A stretch of DNA of 25,593 nucleotides from JAMWZF01 sp041628615 (GCA_041628615.1 JBFKOW010000029.1:1-25593), one strand, 5' to 3'. Shown: positions 1-6,875, counted from the stretch's first letter. Made by a program: numbers and translations. The notes: a model not told the origin generated them from the sequence alone.

Positions 1-1
1 C

Positions 2-1423
2 TACGCCTTCACCGCGGTGAAGGGATTGCAGGTGGTGATCGACGGCCCGGTGGGCTGCGAGAACCTGCCGGTGACCTCGGTCCTGCACTACACCGACGCC
101 CTGCCGCCGCACGAATTGCCCATTGTCGTCACGGGGTTGGCGGAAGAGGAACTCGGCCGCGACGGCACCGAGGGGGCGATGAAGCGGGCCTGGGGTACGC
201 TCGACCCGGCGCTTCCCGCCGTGGTCGTGACCGGCTCCATCGCCGAGATGATCGGCGGCGGCGTGACCCCGCAAGGCACGAATATCCAACGCTTTTTGCC
301 CCGCACCATCGACGAGGACCAGTGGCAGGCCGCCGACCGCGCGATGACCTGGCTGTTCACCGAATGGGGCCAGACCAAGGGCCGGATGCCGCCCGAGAAG
401 CAGCGCGAGGCGGGCGCGAAGCCCCGCGTCAACATCCTCGGCCCGATGTATGGCACCTTCAATATGCCCAGCGATCTCAGAGAGATACGCCGACTGGTCG
501 AAGGCATCGGCGCCGAGATCAACATGGTCATGCCGCTGGGCGCGCACCTCGCAGAGATGCGCAACCTGGTGAACGCCGACGTCAACATCGTGATGTATCG
601 CGAATTCGGCCGTGGCCTGGCCGAGGTGCTGGGCAAGCCTTACCTCCAGGCGCCCTTCGGCATCGACTCCACCACGAAATTCCTGAGGAAACTCGGGGAG
701 TTGCTGGATCTCGACCCCGAGCCCTTCATCGCGCGCGAGAAGCATTCGACGCTGAAACCGGTCTGGGATCTCTGGCGGTCGGTGACGCAGGACTTCTACG
801 CCACGGCCAGCTTCGCCGTGGTCGCCACCGAAACCTACGCCCGCGGCCTGCGCCACTACCTCGAAGGCGATCTGGGCTTCCCCTGCGCCTTCGCCGTCGC
901 CCGCTGCGCCGGGGCGAAGACCAACAACGACGAGGTCCGTGCCCTGATGCACGGCAAGCGGCCGCTGATCGTGTTCGGGTCGATCAACGAGAAGATGTAT
1001 CTCGCCGAGATGAAAGGCGGCCACGGCCCCTCCCCCGCCTTCATTCCCGCCAGTTTCCCCGGCGCCGCGATCCGCCGCCACACCGGCACGCCGTTCATGG
1101 GCTACGCCGGAGCCACCTATGTCCTGCAGGAGCTGTGCAACGGCCTGTTCGACGCGCTGTTCCACATCCTGCCGCTGGGCACCGAGATGGATAGCGCCGC
1201 CGCCACGCCGACGCCGCTGCGCCGCGATTTTCCCTGGGACGCCGATGCCCAGGCCAAGCTCGACGAGATCGTCGCCCGCCACCCCGTCCTGACCCGGATC
1301 TCCGCCGCGAAGTCGCTGCGGGACGCCGCCGAGAGGGCCGCCCTCGACGCCGGGGCGGAACGGGTGCTGCGCGAGACGGTCGAGGCCCTCAGCCCGGAAT
1401 TGGGAGGAACCGCTGATGACTGA
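2..1423 (+). CDS. bchZ: Chlorophyllide a reductase subunit Z (BchZ), 5'-truncated by window edge
   Basis: BchZ is the NifK-like catalytic subunit of chlorophyllide a oxidoreductase (BchXYZ), which reduces ring B to give the bacteriochlorin. The visible 473 residues read open from the first full codon at position 2, so the true start lies upstream; the family is about 490 residues, so only some 20 are missing. The diagnostic early segment VVIDGPVGCENLP holds a conserved Cys (visible residue 19) of the type that binds the inter-subunit Fe-S cluster, followed by SVLHYTDALPPHELP. The last 60 or so residues resemble the small C-terminal domain shared with BchB. The stop codon lies inside the start of pufQ (8-bp overlap), the standard bchCXYZ-puf superoperon join. 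bchX and bchY should lie just upstream of the window. Confidence 0.96.
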   Translation, partial: YAFTAVKGLQVVIDGPVGCENLPVTSVLHYTDALPPHELPIVVTGLAEEELGRDGTEGAMKRAWGTLDPALPAVVVTGSIAEMIGGGVTPQGTNIQRFLPRTIDEDQWQAADRAMTWLFTEWGQTKGRMPPEKQREAGAKPRVNILGPMYGTFNMPSDLREIRRLVEGIGAEINMVMPLGAHLAEMRNLVNADVNIVMYREFGRGLAEVLGKPYLQAPFGIDSTTKFLRKLGELLDLDPEPFIAREKHSTLKPVWDLWRSVTQDFYATASFAVVATETYARGLRHYLEGDLGFPCAFAVARCAGAKTNNDEVRALMHGKRPLIVFGSINEKMYLAEMKGGHGPSPAFIPASFPGAAIRRHTGTPFMGYAGATYVLQELCNGLFDALFHILPLGTEMDSAAATPTPLRRDFPWDADAQAKLDEIVARHPVLTRISAAKSLRDAAERAALDAGAERVLRETVEALSPELGGTADD

Positions 1424-1646
1424 CATGACCACGCAGACACCGGCCGCCGTGCGCCCGGCCCGGCTGGCCCCGCCGCGGCGGGAATACCTCGCCTATTTCG
1501 CGGTGATCTTCCTCGCGACGCTGCCACTCACGTTTCTGACCTGGACCCTGTCGGCGCTGCGCCAGATGCGCCTGCCCGAGAAGGGACCGGTCGCCCGCGC
1601 CTGGAGCCAGGCCCGGATCATCACGCCGCAGATCTTTCATGGATGA
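1416..1646 (+). CDS. pufQ: PufQ, bacteriochlorophyll/puf operon cofactor protein
   Basis: A 76-residue protein with one membrane segment (about residues 24-47, EYLAYFAVIFLATLPLTF) and a basic N-terminal part rich in Pro and Arg. Size, topology and position between bchZ and pufB match PufQ. In Rhodobacter PufQ is needed for normal bacteriochlorophyll formation and may act as a tetrapyrrole carrier or influence early pathway enzymes; its exact role is unsettled. The start is well supported: GGGAGGA lies 7-13 bases upstream. It overlaps the bchZ stop by 8 bp, which suggests translational coupling. The main oxygen-regulated puf promoter of Rhodobacter lies within bchZ; I could not pinpoint an equivalent and saw no TGT-N12-ACA operator there. 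Confidence 0.93.
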   Translation: MTDMTTQTPAAVRPARLAPPRREYLAYFAVIFLATLPLTFLTWTLSALRQMRLPEKGPVARAWSQARIITPQIFHG

Positions 1647-1663
1647 GCGGCACCCGAATTCGT

Positions 1664-1679
1664 TCTCCGGAAACGGAGA
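1664..1679 (+). other. GNRA-type hairpin in the pufQ-pufB leader
   Basis: TCTCCG (1664-1669) pairs with CGGAGA (1674-1679), leaving a GAAA tetraloop. It lies 18 bases after the pufQ stop and about 85 bases before pufB. There is no T-run, so it looks like an RNA processing or stability element rather than a terminator. Hairpins around pufBA are known in Rhodobacter to shape differential puf mRNA decay; that this one does so is inference. Confidence 0.5.
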
Positions 1680-1765
1680 CGATGACCAGGGCAGGGGAAT
1701 GAGCCCCTGTCGTAGCCCGGCCGCGGGGGAAGCGCGGCGTCAGTTGAATTTTCCGGAGGAAAACG

Positions 1766-1921
1766 ATGGCTGACAATTCCGACCTGTCCTTCACAGGTCT
1801 CACTGACGAGCAGGCGCAGGAGCTGCACTCGGTGTATATGAGCGGATTCACGATCTTCACTGGGGTCGCTGTGGTCGCTCATATCCTGACGTACATCAAG
1901 CTGCCCTGGTTCGCTTGGTAG
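1766..1921 (+). CDS. pufB: LH1 (B870) beta polypeptide PufB
   Basis: A 51-residue light-harvesting 1 beta chain, one transmembrane helix with a cytoplasmic N-terminus. The N-terminal half (MADNSDLSFTGLTDEQAQEL) is almost identical to Rhodobacter LH1 beta. His39 is the axial bacteriochlorophyll ligand, His21 the conserved second His 18 residues earlier, and Trp48 (ligand +9) the usual hydrogen-bond donor to the pigment acetyl group. The start follows a strong GGAGG (spacing 7). The C-terminus departs from the usual IWRPWF: it reads YIKLPWFAW, so the positions at +6 and +7 are Lys-Leu rather than Trp-Arg, and two residues follow the Phe. It pairs with PufA to form the ring around the reaction centre. 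Confidence 0.96.
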   Translation: MADNSDLSFTGLTDEQAQELHSVYMSGFTIFTGVAVVAHILTYIKLPWFAW

Positions 1922-1935
1922 GGAGGAGCTGAAGA

Positions 1936-2094
1936 ATGTCACAATTCTACAAGATCTGGCTCGTCTTCGACCCCCGCCGCGTTTTCGTGGCACAGGGCGT
2001 GTTCCTCTTCCTGCTGGCAGCGATGATTCACCTCGTGCTGCTCAGCAATCCCGACACGAACTGGTTCAACCTCGCGTTCGGCGCGGGCGAATAA
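1936..2094 (+). CDS. pufA: LH1 (B870) alpha polypeptide PufA
   Basis: A 52-residue light-harvesting 1 alpha chain. The stretch MSQFYKIWLVFDPRRVFVAQ is nearly that of Rhodobacter LH1 alpha; the single transmembrane helix carries the bacteriochlorophyll ligand His32, and Trp43 (+11) is the expected hydrogen-bonding residue. Start ATG at 1936 follows GGAGGAG 6-7 bases upstream, 14 bases after the pufB stop. The C-terminal periplasmic tail after Trp43 is only nine residues (FNLAFGAGE), so the protein is about six residues shorter than the 58-residue R. sphaeroides and R. capsulatus proteins (lengths from memory). It forms the alpha/beta heterodimer with PufB and is followed by a stable intercistronic hairpin. 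Confidence 0.96.
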   Translation: MSQFYKIWLVFDPRRVFVAQGVFLFLLAAMIHLVLLSNPDTNWFNLAFGAGE

Positions 2095-2110
2095 CGACCG
2101 GAGCGTGATG

Positions 2111-2141
2111 CTGCGGGCGGGCTCGCAAGGCTTGCCCGCAG
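2111..2141 (+). other. Intercistronic hairpin between pufA and pufL
   Basis: CTGCGGGC (2111-2118) pairs perfectly with GCCCGCAG (2134-2141), an 8-bp GC-rich stem with a 15-base loop, 16 bases after the pufA stop. No T-run follows, so complete termination is not expected and pufLMX must be read through it. In Rhodobacter the equivalent pufA-pufL hairpin protects the upstream pufBA mRNA from 3' decay, giving the excess of LH1 over reaction centre; I infer the same role. Confidence 0.7.
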
Positions 2142-2196
2142 CCGACGACCAGGAACAGGCGGCGGTCCCACCACCAGCCGCGAAGGAGACAGGAAG

Positions 2197-3027
2197 ATGG
2201 CACAGCTCAGCTTCGAAAGGAAATACCGCGTCCGGGGTGGGACGTTGGTCGGCGGAGATCTGTTCGACTTCTGGGTGGGGCCCTTCTACGTGGGCTTCTT
2301 CGGGGTCACGACGTTCTTTTTCGCCGTCCTCGGCACCATTCTCATCTTCTACGGCACCGCCCTCGAGGGCGTGTGGAATCCCTGGCTGATCTCGATCGAG
2401 CCGCCGCCGCTCGAATACGGGCTCGGCGCCGCGCCGCTGCAGGACGGCGGCCTGTGGCAGCTCATCACGATCTGCGCCATCGGCGCCTTCGTGAGCTGGA
2501 TGATGCGCGAGATCGAGATCTGTCGGAAACTCGGCATCGGCTATCACGTGCCGTTCGCCTTCGGCGTCGCGATCCTGGCCTATGTCACGCTCGTGGTGAT
2601 CCGGCCGGCGCTGCTCGGCGCCTGGGGCTACGCCTTTCCCTACGGCATCTGGAGCCACCTCGATTGGGTGAACAACGTCGGCTACGCCTACGGCAACTTC
2701 CACTACAACCCGGCCCACATGATCGCCATCACGTTCTTCTTCACGAACTGCCTGGCGCTGGCCCTGCACGGGTCGCTGGTGTTGTCGGCGGTGAACCCCA
2801 CCAAGGGCACCGAGATCAAGTCGCCCGACCACGAGGATACCTATTTCCGGGACCTCATCGGCTATTCGATCGGGCCGCTCGGCATCCACCGGCTCGGCCT
2901 GTTCCTGGCGCTGAACGCCGGCCTGTGGAGCGCGATCTGCATCGTGATCTCCGGGACGATCTGGTTCGAGGAATGGATCGTGTGGTGGGACTGGTATCTC
3001 GACCTCCCCTGGTGGGCGGATCTCTGA
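2197..3027 (+). CDS. pufL: Photosynthetic reaction centre L subunit
   Basis: A 276-residue, five-helix L subunit of the type II reaction centre in the inner membrane. All key residues are visible (numbered with Met as 1): His154 (monomer bacteriochlorophyll), His174 (special pair), His191 and His231 (non-haem iron), Glu105 (bacteriopheophytin hydrogen bond), and the QB proton-transfer cluster Glu213, Asp214 and Ser224 in PDHEDTYFRDLIGYS. The start follows AGGAGACAGGAAG and the N-terminal MAQLSFERKYRV is typical. The protein stops at LPWWADL, about six residues before the usual glycine-rich end of R. sphaeroides PufL. pufM begins 14 bases downstream behind its own GAAGGAG. Confidence 0.98.
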   Translation: MAQLSFERKYRVRGGTLVGGDLFDFWVGPFYVGFFGVTTFFFAVLGTILIFYGTALEGVWNPWLISIEPPPLEYGLGAAPLQDGGLWQLITICAIGAFVSWMMREIEICRKLGIGYHVPFAFGVAILAYVTLVVIRPALLGAWGYAFPYGIWSHLDWVNNVGYAYGNFHYNPAHMIAITFFFTNCLALALHGSLVLSAVNPTKGTEIKSPDHEDTYFRDLIGYSIGPLGIHRLGLFLALNAGLWSAICIVISGTIWFEEWIVWWDWYLDLPWWADL

Positions 3028-3041
3028 AGGAGACATGACCA

Positions 3042-3965
3042 ATGGCTGAATATCAGAACATCTTCACCCAGGTTCAGGTCATGGGTCCGCCCGAGATGGG
3101 CATGGGCGAAGGGCAGTGGACCGAGATGCGCACGAAGAAGGCGGGCTTCTCCCGGCTCTTCGGTATCTTCGGCAACGCCCAGCTCGGCCCGATCTACCTC
3201 GGCCCGTTCGGGGTGGTCTCGGTCGCCACCGGCTTCCTGTGGTTCTTCATCGTCGGCATGTCCTTCTGGGCGCAGGTCGACTATTCGCCGGGGCTGTTCT
3301 TCCGCGAGCTGTTCTACCTCGCGCTGGAACCGCCGGGGCCGGAATACGGGCTGGGCTTCGCGCCGCTGAACGAAGGCGGCTGGTGGCTCATCGCGTCGTT
3401 CTTCCTGCTGATCTCGGTGATGAGCTGGTGGATCCGCACCTACCAGCGGGCCGAGGACCTCGGCATGGGCAAGCACGTCGCCTGGGCCTTCGCTTCGGCG
3501 ATCTGGCTGTTCCTCGTGCTCGGCCTGATCCGGCCGATCCTGATGGGCGCCTGGTCCGAGGCGGTGCCCTACGGCATCTTCCCGCATCTCGACTGGACGA
3601 ACCTGTTCTCCATCACCTGGGGCAACCTGTTCTACAACCCGTTCCACGCCCTCTCGATCGTGTTCCTGTATGGCTCGGCCCTGCTGTTCGCCATGCACGG
3701 CGCGACCATCCTCGCGGTCAGCCGCTTCGGCGGCGAGCGCGAGATCGAGCAGATCGTCGACCGGGGCACGGCGTCCGAGCGGGCGGCGCTGTTCTGGCGC
3801 TGGACCATGGGCTTCAACGCCACGATGGAAGGCATTCACCGCTGGGCCTGGTGGTTCGCGGTCCTGACGACCCTCACCGGCGGCATCGGTATCCTTCTCA
3901 CCGGAACGGTGGTGGATAACTGGTACGTCTGGGCCCAGGACCACGGCTACGCGCCGCTCGACTGA
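3042..3965 (+). CDS. pufM: Photosynthetic reaction centre M subunit
   Basis: A 307-residue M subunit, partner of PufL. Visible cofactor residues: His182 in PHLDW (monomer bacteriochlorophyll), His202 in NPFH (special pair), His219, Glu234 and His266 (non-haem iron), Trp252 (QA site) and Tyr210 (primary electron transfer). The N-terminus MAEYQNIFTQVQV and the end VVDNWYVWAQDHGYAPL match Rhodobacter closely. An out-of-frame ATG lies 7 bases before the chosen start, but it opens only a four-residue frame; the chosen ATG gives the conserved N-terminus. No cytochrome-subunit gene (pufC) follows, so a soluble or membrane-anchored c-type cytochrome probably reduces the special pair directly. Confidence 0.98.
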   Translation: MAEYQNIFTQVQVMGPPEMGMGEGQWTEMRTKKAGFSRLFGIFGNAQLGPIYLGPFGVVSVATGFLWFFIVGMSFWAQVDYSPGLFFRELFYLALEPPGPEYGLGFAPLNEGGWWLIASFFLLISVMSWWIRTYQRAEDLGMGKHVAWAFASAIWLFLVLGLIRPILMGAWSEAVPYGIFPHLDWTNLFSITWGNLFYNPFHALSIVFLYGSALLFAMHGATILAVSRFGGEREIEQIVDRGTASERAALFWRWTMGFNATMEGIHRWAWWFAVLTTLTGGIGILLTGTVVDNWYVWAQDHGYAPLD

Positions 3966-3977
3966 GGAGGAAAGACG

Positions 3978-4214
3978 ATGGTTGACAACGACGACATGCT
4001 CCGCCTCGGCCGCCGCGGCCAGCTTTCGGCGAGCGTCGCCTTCCTGATGCTGAAGGGGGCCGGTTATGCCGCGATGCTGCTGCTGGCCTGCTGGTTCTTC
4101 GTGGCCTTCTTCGCGCTCGTCGGCCGGCAGCTGCCGGACGACAGCCGCGATACCCCGGACCCGATCAACCGCTCTGACGTGGTGATCGAGGCGGGTCCGA
4201 CGGACCTGGCCTGA
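3978..4214 (+). CDS. pufX: PufX, RC-LH1 ring-opening subunit
   Basis: A 78-residue single-span protein directly after pufM, behind GAGGAGGAAA. The membrane segment is about residues 19-49. The VAFLMLKGAG segment, then a hydrophobic stretch and VGRQLP, align with R. sphaeroides PufX (VAFQMMKGAG and VGRMLP), which supports the call despite low overall identity. PufX sits in the gap of the LH1 ring and lets quinone exchange between reaction centre and cytochrome bc1; in R. sphaeroides it also takes part in RC-LH1 dimerisation. The R. sphaeroides glycine run GAGWAGG is here GAGYAAM, so the classic GxxxG is lost; the N-terminus is also several residues shorter. PufX is essentially limited to Rhodobacter and close relatives, making it a useful taxonomic marker. 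Confidence 0.9.
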   Translation: MVDNDDMLRLGRRGQLSASVAFLMLKGAGYAAMLLLACWFFVAFFALVGRQLPDDSRDTPDPINRSDVVIEAGPTDLA

Positions 4215-4224
4215 CATGCGAATG

Positions 4225-4253
4225 ACCGGGGCGTCCCCCGCGGGCGCCCCGGT
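4225..4253 (+). terminator. First of three hairpins downstream of pufX
   Basis: ACCGGGGCG (4225-4233) pairs perfectly with CGCCCCGGT (4245-4253), a 9-bp stem starting 11 bases after the pufX stop. The loop contains the self-complementary CCCGCGGG. There is no T-run. It is probably an mRNA 3'-end or stability element of the puf transcript. Confidence 0.6.
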
Positions 4254-4294
4254 CCGCCCGGATCGGTCGCGCCCCTTCCCTGGCCCGGCCGGTG

Positions 4295-4323
4295 CGGGGT
4301 TCCTGATGTCCTCAGGCGCCCCG
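4295..4323 (+). terminator. Terminator-like hairpin of the puf operon
   Basis: CGGGG (4295-4299) plus CCTGA (4302-4306) pair with TCAGG (4312-4316) plus CCCCG (4319-4323), leaving one U.G pair, one mismatch and a 5-base loop. The pyrimidine-rich TTCCCTTCCTGTT follows directly. It is the best intrinsic-terminator candidate of the three hairpins, though the T tract is interrupted. Confidence 0.6.
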
Positions 4324-4349
4324 TTCCCTTCCTGTTGGCTACAGGAGAC

Positions 4350-4380
4350 TGGCGCCATGGGGATCTCCCTCATGGCGCCA
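4350..4380 (+). terminator. Strong 13-bp hairpin just upstream of dxs
   Basis: TGGCGCCATGGGG (4350-4362) pairs with 4368-4380 (CCCTCATGGCGCCA without its first C), including one G.U pair and a 5-base loop. It ends 23 bases before the dxs ATG and just before the dxs ribosome site. It could be the last puf terminator or a dxs leader element; only a weak ATT follows. Confidence 0.55.
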
Positions 4381-4403
4381 ATTCAAGGATGGAGGGCCGA
4401 CCC

Positions 4404-6308
4404 ATGCCCAGTACTCCCACGCTCGACCGCGTTCGCGACCCGCGCGACCTGCGGGTGATGACCGACGCCGCGCTGGCCGATGTCGCCCGCGAATTGCGCG
4501 AGGAGATCATCGACGCGGTGAGCCAGACCGGCGGCCATCTCGGGTCGTCGCTCGGGGTGGTGGAACTGGCGGTCGCGATCCACGCCGTGTTCGACACCCC
4601 GCGGGACAAGCTGGTCTGGGACGTCGGCCACCAATGCTACCCGCACAAGGTTCTCACCGGCCGCCGCGACCGCATCCGCACCCTGCGGCAGGAGGGCGGC
4701 CTGTCGGGTTTCACCAAACGGGCCGAGAGCGAGTACGACCCGTTCGGCGCGGCCCATTCCTCGACCTCGATCTCGGCGGCGCTGGGCTTCACCATCGGCC
4801 GGGACTTCGGCATGGACACCGGCGACGCGATCGCGGTGATCGGCGACGGGTCGATCAGCGCCGGCATGGCCTACGAGGCGCTGAACAACGCCGGCCACGA
4901 GGGCCGCCGGATGTTCGTCATCCTCAACGACAACGAGATGTCCATCGCGCCGCCGACCGGGGCGATGTCGAAGTATCTGAGCGGTCTCTATGCCGGTCCC
5001 TTCGGCGCCGCGCAGAAGCTTGCCGAGGGGTTCGAGGCGGCGCTCCCCGGTCCGATCCGCGACCACGCCCGCCGCGCCCGCCAGCTCGTCACCGGGTTGC
5101 CGGGCGGGCAGGACACGCTGTTCGAAGAACTGGGCTTTTCCTACGTCGGACCGATCGACGGCCACGACATGACCCAGCTCCTGCCGGTTCTCCGCGCCGC
5201 CCGCGCCCGCGCCACCGGGCCGGTCCTGATCCATGTCTGCACCGTCAAGGGCAAGGGCTATGCCCCAGCCGAAGGCAGCGCGGACCGCGGCCATGGCGTG
5301 TCGAAATTCGACCCTGTTACGGGAGAACAGGCCAAGAAGCGGCCCAATGCGCCGTCCTACACCACGGTTTTCGGAGAGGCGCTGACCCGGCTCGCCGCCG
5401 ACGACCCGCGGATCGTCGGGGTCACCGCGGCGATGCCCTCGGGCACCGGGATCAACATCCTGCAGAAGGCCCATCCGCGGCGCGTGTTCGACGTCGGCAT
5501 CGCCGAGCAGCACGCCGTCACCTTCGCCGCCGGCATGGCCGCCAGCGGCCTGCGCCCGTTCTGCGCGATCTACTCGACCTTCCTGCAGCGCGGCTATGAC
5601 CAGGTGGTGCACGACGTGGCGCTGCAGAACCTGCCGGTGCGCTTCGCCATCGACCGGGCCGGTCTGGTCGGGGCCGACGGGCCCACCCATGCCGGCGCCT
5701 TCGACATCGGCTACCTCGCGGCGCTGCCGAACATGGTGGTGATGGCCGCCGCCGACGAGGCCGAACTGGTCCACATGGTCGCCACCGCCGCCGCCCATGA
5801 CGGCGGCCCCATCGCCTTCCGCTACCCGCGGGGCGAGGGCGAGGGTGTGCCGGTCCCCGAGATCGGCGAGGTGCTCGAGATCGGCAAGGGCCGGGTCCTG
5901 CAATCGGGCGGCGACGTGGCGCTGCTGTCCTTCGGCGCCCATCTGGGGGAATGCCGCAAGGCGGCCCGGCTGATCGAGGCGCAGGGCCTGACGGTCACCC
6001 TCGCGGATGCCCGTTTCGCCAAGCCGCTCGACACGGCGCTGATCCGGCGCCTGGTCCGCGATCACCGGGCGGTGGTCACGGTCGAACAGGGGGCGCAGGG
6101 CGGGTTCGGCGCGATGGTGCTGCACTACCTCGCGGGCGAGGGACTGCTGCGCGCCGCCGAACTGCGCACCATGACCCTGCCGGACCGCTTCATCGACCAG
6201 GCCGCGCCGGACGCGATGTATGCCGATGCCGGGCTGACCGCGACCGACATCGCGGCCACCGCGCTTCAGGCTGTCAGTGTCGAAACGGGAAGGATTCCGG
6301 CGGAATAG
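4404..6308 (+). CDS. dxs: 1-deoxy-D-xylulose-5-phosphate synthase
   Basis: A 634-residue DXS, the thiamine-diphosphate enzyme that joins pyruvate and glyceraldehyde 3-phosphate in the first step of the MEP pathway, cytosolic. Visible: SQTGGHLGSSLG with the catalytic-site His45; the thiamine-binding GDGS at 147-150 running to LNDN at 174-177; DVGIAEQHAVTFAAGMA and DRAGLVGADGPTHAG in the pyrimidine domain; and a C-terminal transketolase domain. I chose ATG 4404 because GGAGGG lies 8 bases upstream and the protein then begins as the family does; the frame is open further upstream to 4335, but that extension runs through the 4350-4380 hairpin. Its position after pufX follows Rhodobacter and ties carotenoid and phytyl precursor supply to the cluster. 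Confidence 0.96.
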   Translation: MPSTPTLDRVRDPRDLRVMTDAALADVARELREEIIDAVSQTGGHLGSSLGVVELAVAIHAVFDTPRDKLVWDVGHQCYPHKVLTGRRDRIRTLRQEGGLSGFTKRAESEYDPFGAAHSSTSISAALGFTIGRDFGMDTGDAIAVIGDGSISAGMAYEALNNAGHEGRRMFVILNDNEMSIAPPTGAMSKYLSGLYAGPFGAAQKLAEGFEAALPGPIRDHARRARQLVTGLPGGQDTLFEELGFSYVGPIDGHDMTQLLPVLRAARARATGPVLIHVCTVKGKGYAPAEGSADRGHGVSKFDPVTGEQAKKRPNAPSYTTVFGEALTRLAADDPRIVGVTAAMPSGTGINILQKAHPRRVFDVGIAEQHAVTFAAGMAASGLRPFCAIYSTFLQRGYDQVVHDVALQNLPVRFAIDRAGLVGADGPTHAGAFDIGYLAALPNMVVMAAADEAELVHMVATAAAHDGGPIAFRYPRGEGEGVPVPEIGEVLEIGKGRVLQSGGDVALLSFGAHLGECRKAARLIEAQGLTVTLADARFAKPLDTALIRRLVRDHRAVVTVEQGAQGGFGAMVLHYLAGEGLLRAAELRTMTLPDRFIDQAAPDAMYADAGLTATDIAATALQAVSVETGRIPAE

Positions 6309-6309
6309 A

Positions 6310-6327
6310 CCCTGTTTCCGGACAGGG
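6310..6327. terminator. Hairpin between the convergent dxs and idi genes
   Basis: CCCTGT (6310-6315) pairs with ACAGGG (6322-6327) around a 6-base loop, two bases after the dxs stop and 17 bases beyond the idi stop. A second small stem (CCGCC 6331-6335 with GGCGG 6340-6344) abuts the idi stop. The 36-bp gap between two converging operons is a natural place for a shared terminator; there is no T-run on either strand. Confidence 0.45.
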
Positions 6328-6344
6328 CATCCGCCCCCCGGCGG

Positions 6345-6875
6345 TCAGCCCCGGACGAAGGCGCCGAAGATCGCCTCGGCGTGGTCCTGCAGGTAGATCC
6401 GCAGCCACGGCGTGAATTCGACGGGCCGGCGGCGGACCCGGGCCGCGAGTTCGTGAAGATCGATCCATTGCACGGCAAGCACTTCGTCGGGGTTCGGATC
6501 GACCCGCAGGTCGGGCCCGGCCGCGGCGACGAAGATGTCCACGACCTCGTGCTCCCAGAGGCCGCGGCCCACGTCCGCGCGGTATTCCACCCGGTCGCGG
6601 TGAGACGGGAACAGGCCGGTGATGCCCAGCTCCTCGCGCAGCCGGCGCACCGCGCATTCCGCCGCATCCTCGCCCCATCCGGGATGGGTGCAGCAGGTGT
6701 TCGCCCAGAGTCCGGGGGTGTGGTACTTGCCCAACGCCCGCTGCTGGATCAGCACTTCGCGATCCCGCAGCACGAAGACGCTGACCGCCTTGTGGCGGAG
6801 GCCCCGCTGGTGGACCTCGAGCTTCTCCACCGGGGTCAGCGCACCGTTGACCCAGGCCGGGATCATGTCGGTCAT
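6345..6875 (-). CDS. idi: Isopentenyl-diphosphate delta-isomerase, type I
   Basis: A 176-residue Nudix-fold isomerase interconverting isopentenyl and dimethylallyl diphosphate. Visible features are the conserved EVHQRGLRHKAVSVFV start, GLWANTCCTHP with the catalytic Cys62, the Nudix-like helix EDAAECAVRRLREELGI, and the acid motif WEHEVVD with Glu110 at the second catalytic position. The start codon overlaps the bchP stop as ATGA, so idi is the last gene of the bchG-to-idi block and is probably translationally coupled to bchP. It supplies the allylic primer for geranylgeranyl diphosphate, which feeds both the bacteriochlorophyll tail and the carotenoids. Confidence 0.95.
   Translation of the reverse strand: MTDMIPAWVNGALTPVEKLEVHQRGLRHKAVSVFVLRDREVLIQQRALGKYHTPGLWANTCCTHPGWGEDAAECAVRRLREELGITGLFPSHRDRVEYRADVGRGLWEHEVVDIFVAAAGPDLRVDPNPDEVLAVQWIDLHELAARVRRRPVEFTPWLRIYLQDHAEAIFGAFVRG

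Noticed and set aside
3609..3626. PufM has Trp193 where R. sphaeroides has His, seeming at first to be a lost bacteriochlorophyll ligand.
   Set aside because: Counting shows the real ligand is His182 in PHLDW, which is present. Position 193 is variable; Blastochloris viridis appears to have Tyr there.
1939..4373. Long minus-strand frames opposite pufA, pufL, pufM and pufX (367 and 503 codons).
   Set aside because: They are composition-driven shadows; the plus-strand photosynthetic genes contain all cofactor residues.
4335..4403. N-terminal extension of dxs from ATG 4335.
   Set aside because: It runs through a perfect hairpin, lacks a ribosome site, and the family N-terminus fits ATG 4404, which has GGAGGG upstream.
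4215..4403. A possible pufC (reaction-centre cytochrome) remnant after pufM/pufX.
   Set aside because: There is no heme-binding CxxCH in any frame I translated here; the gap holds hairpins only.
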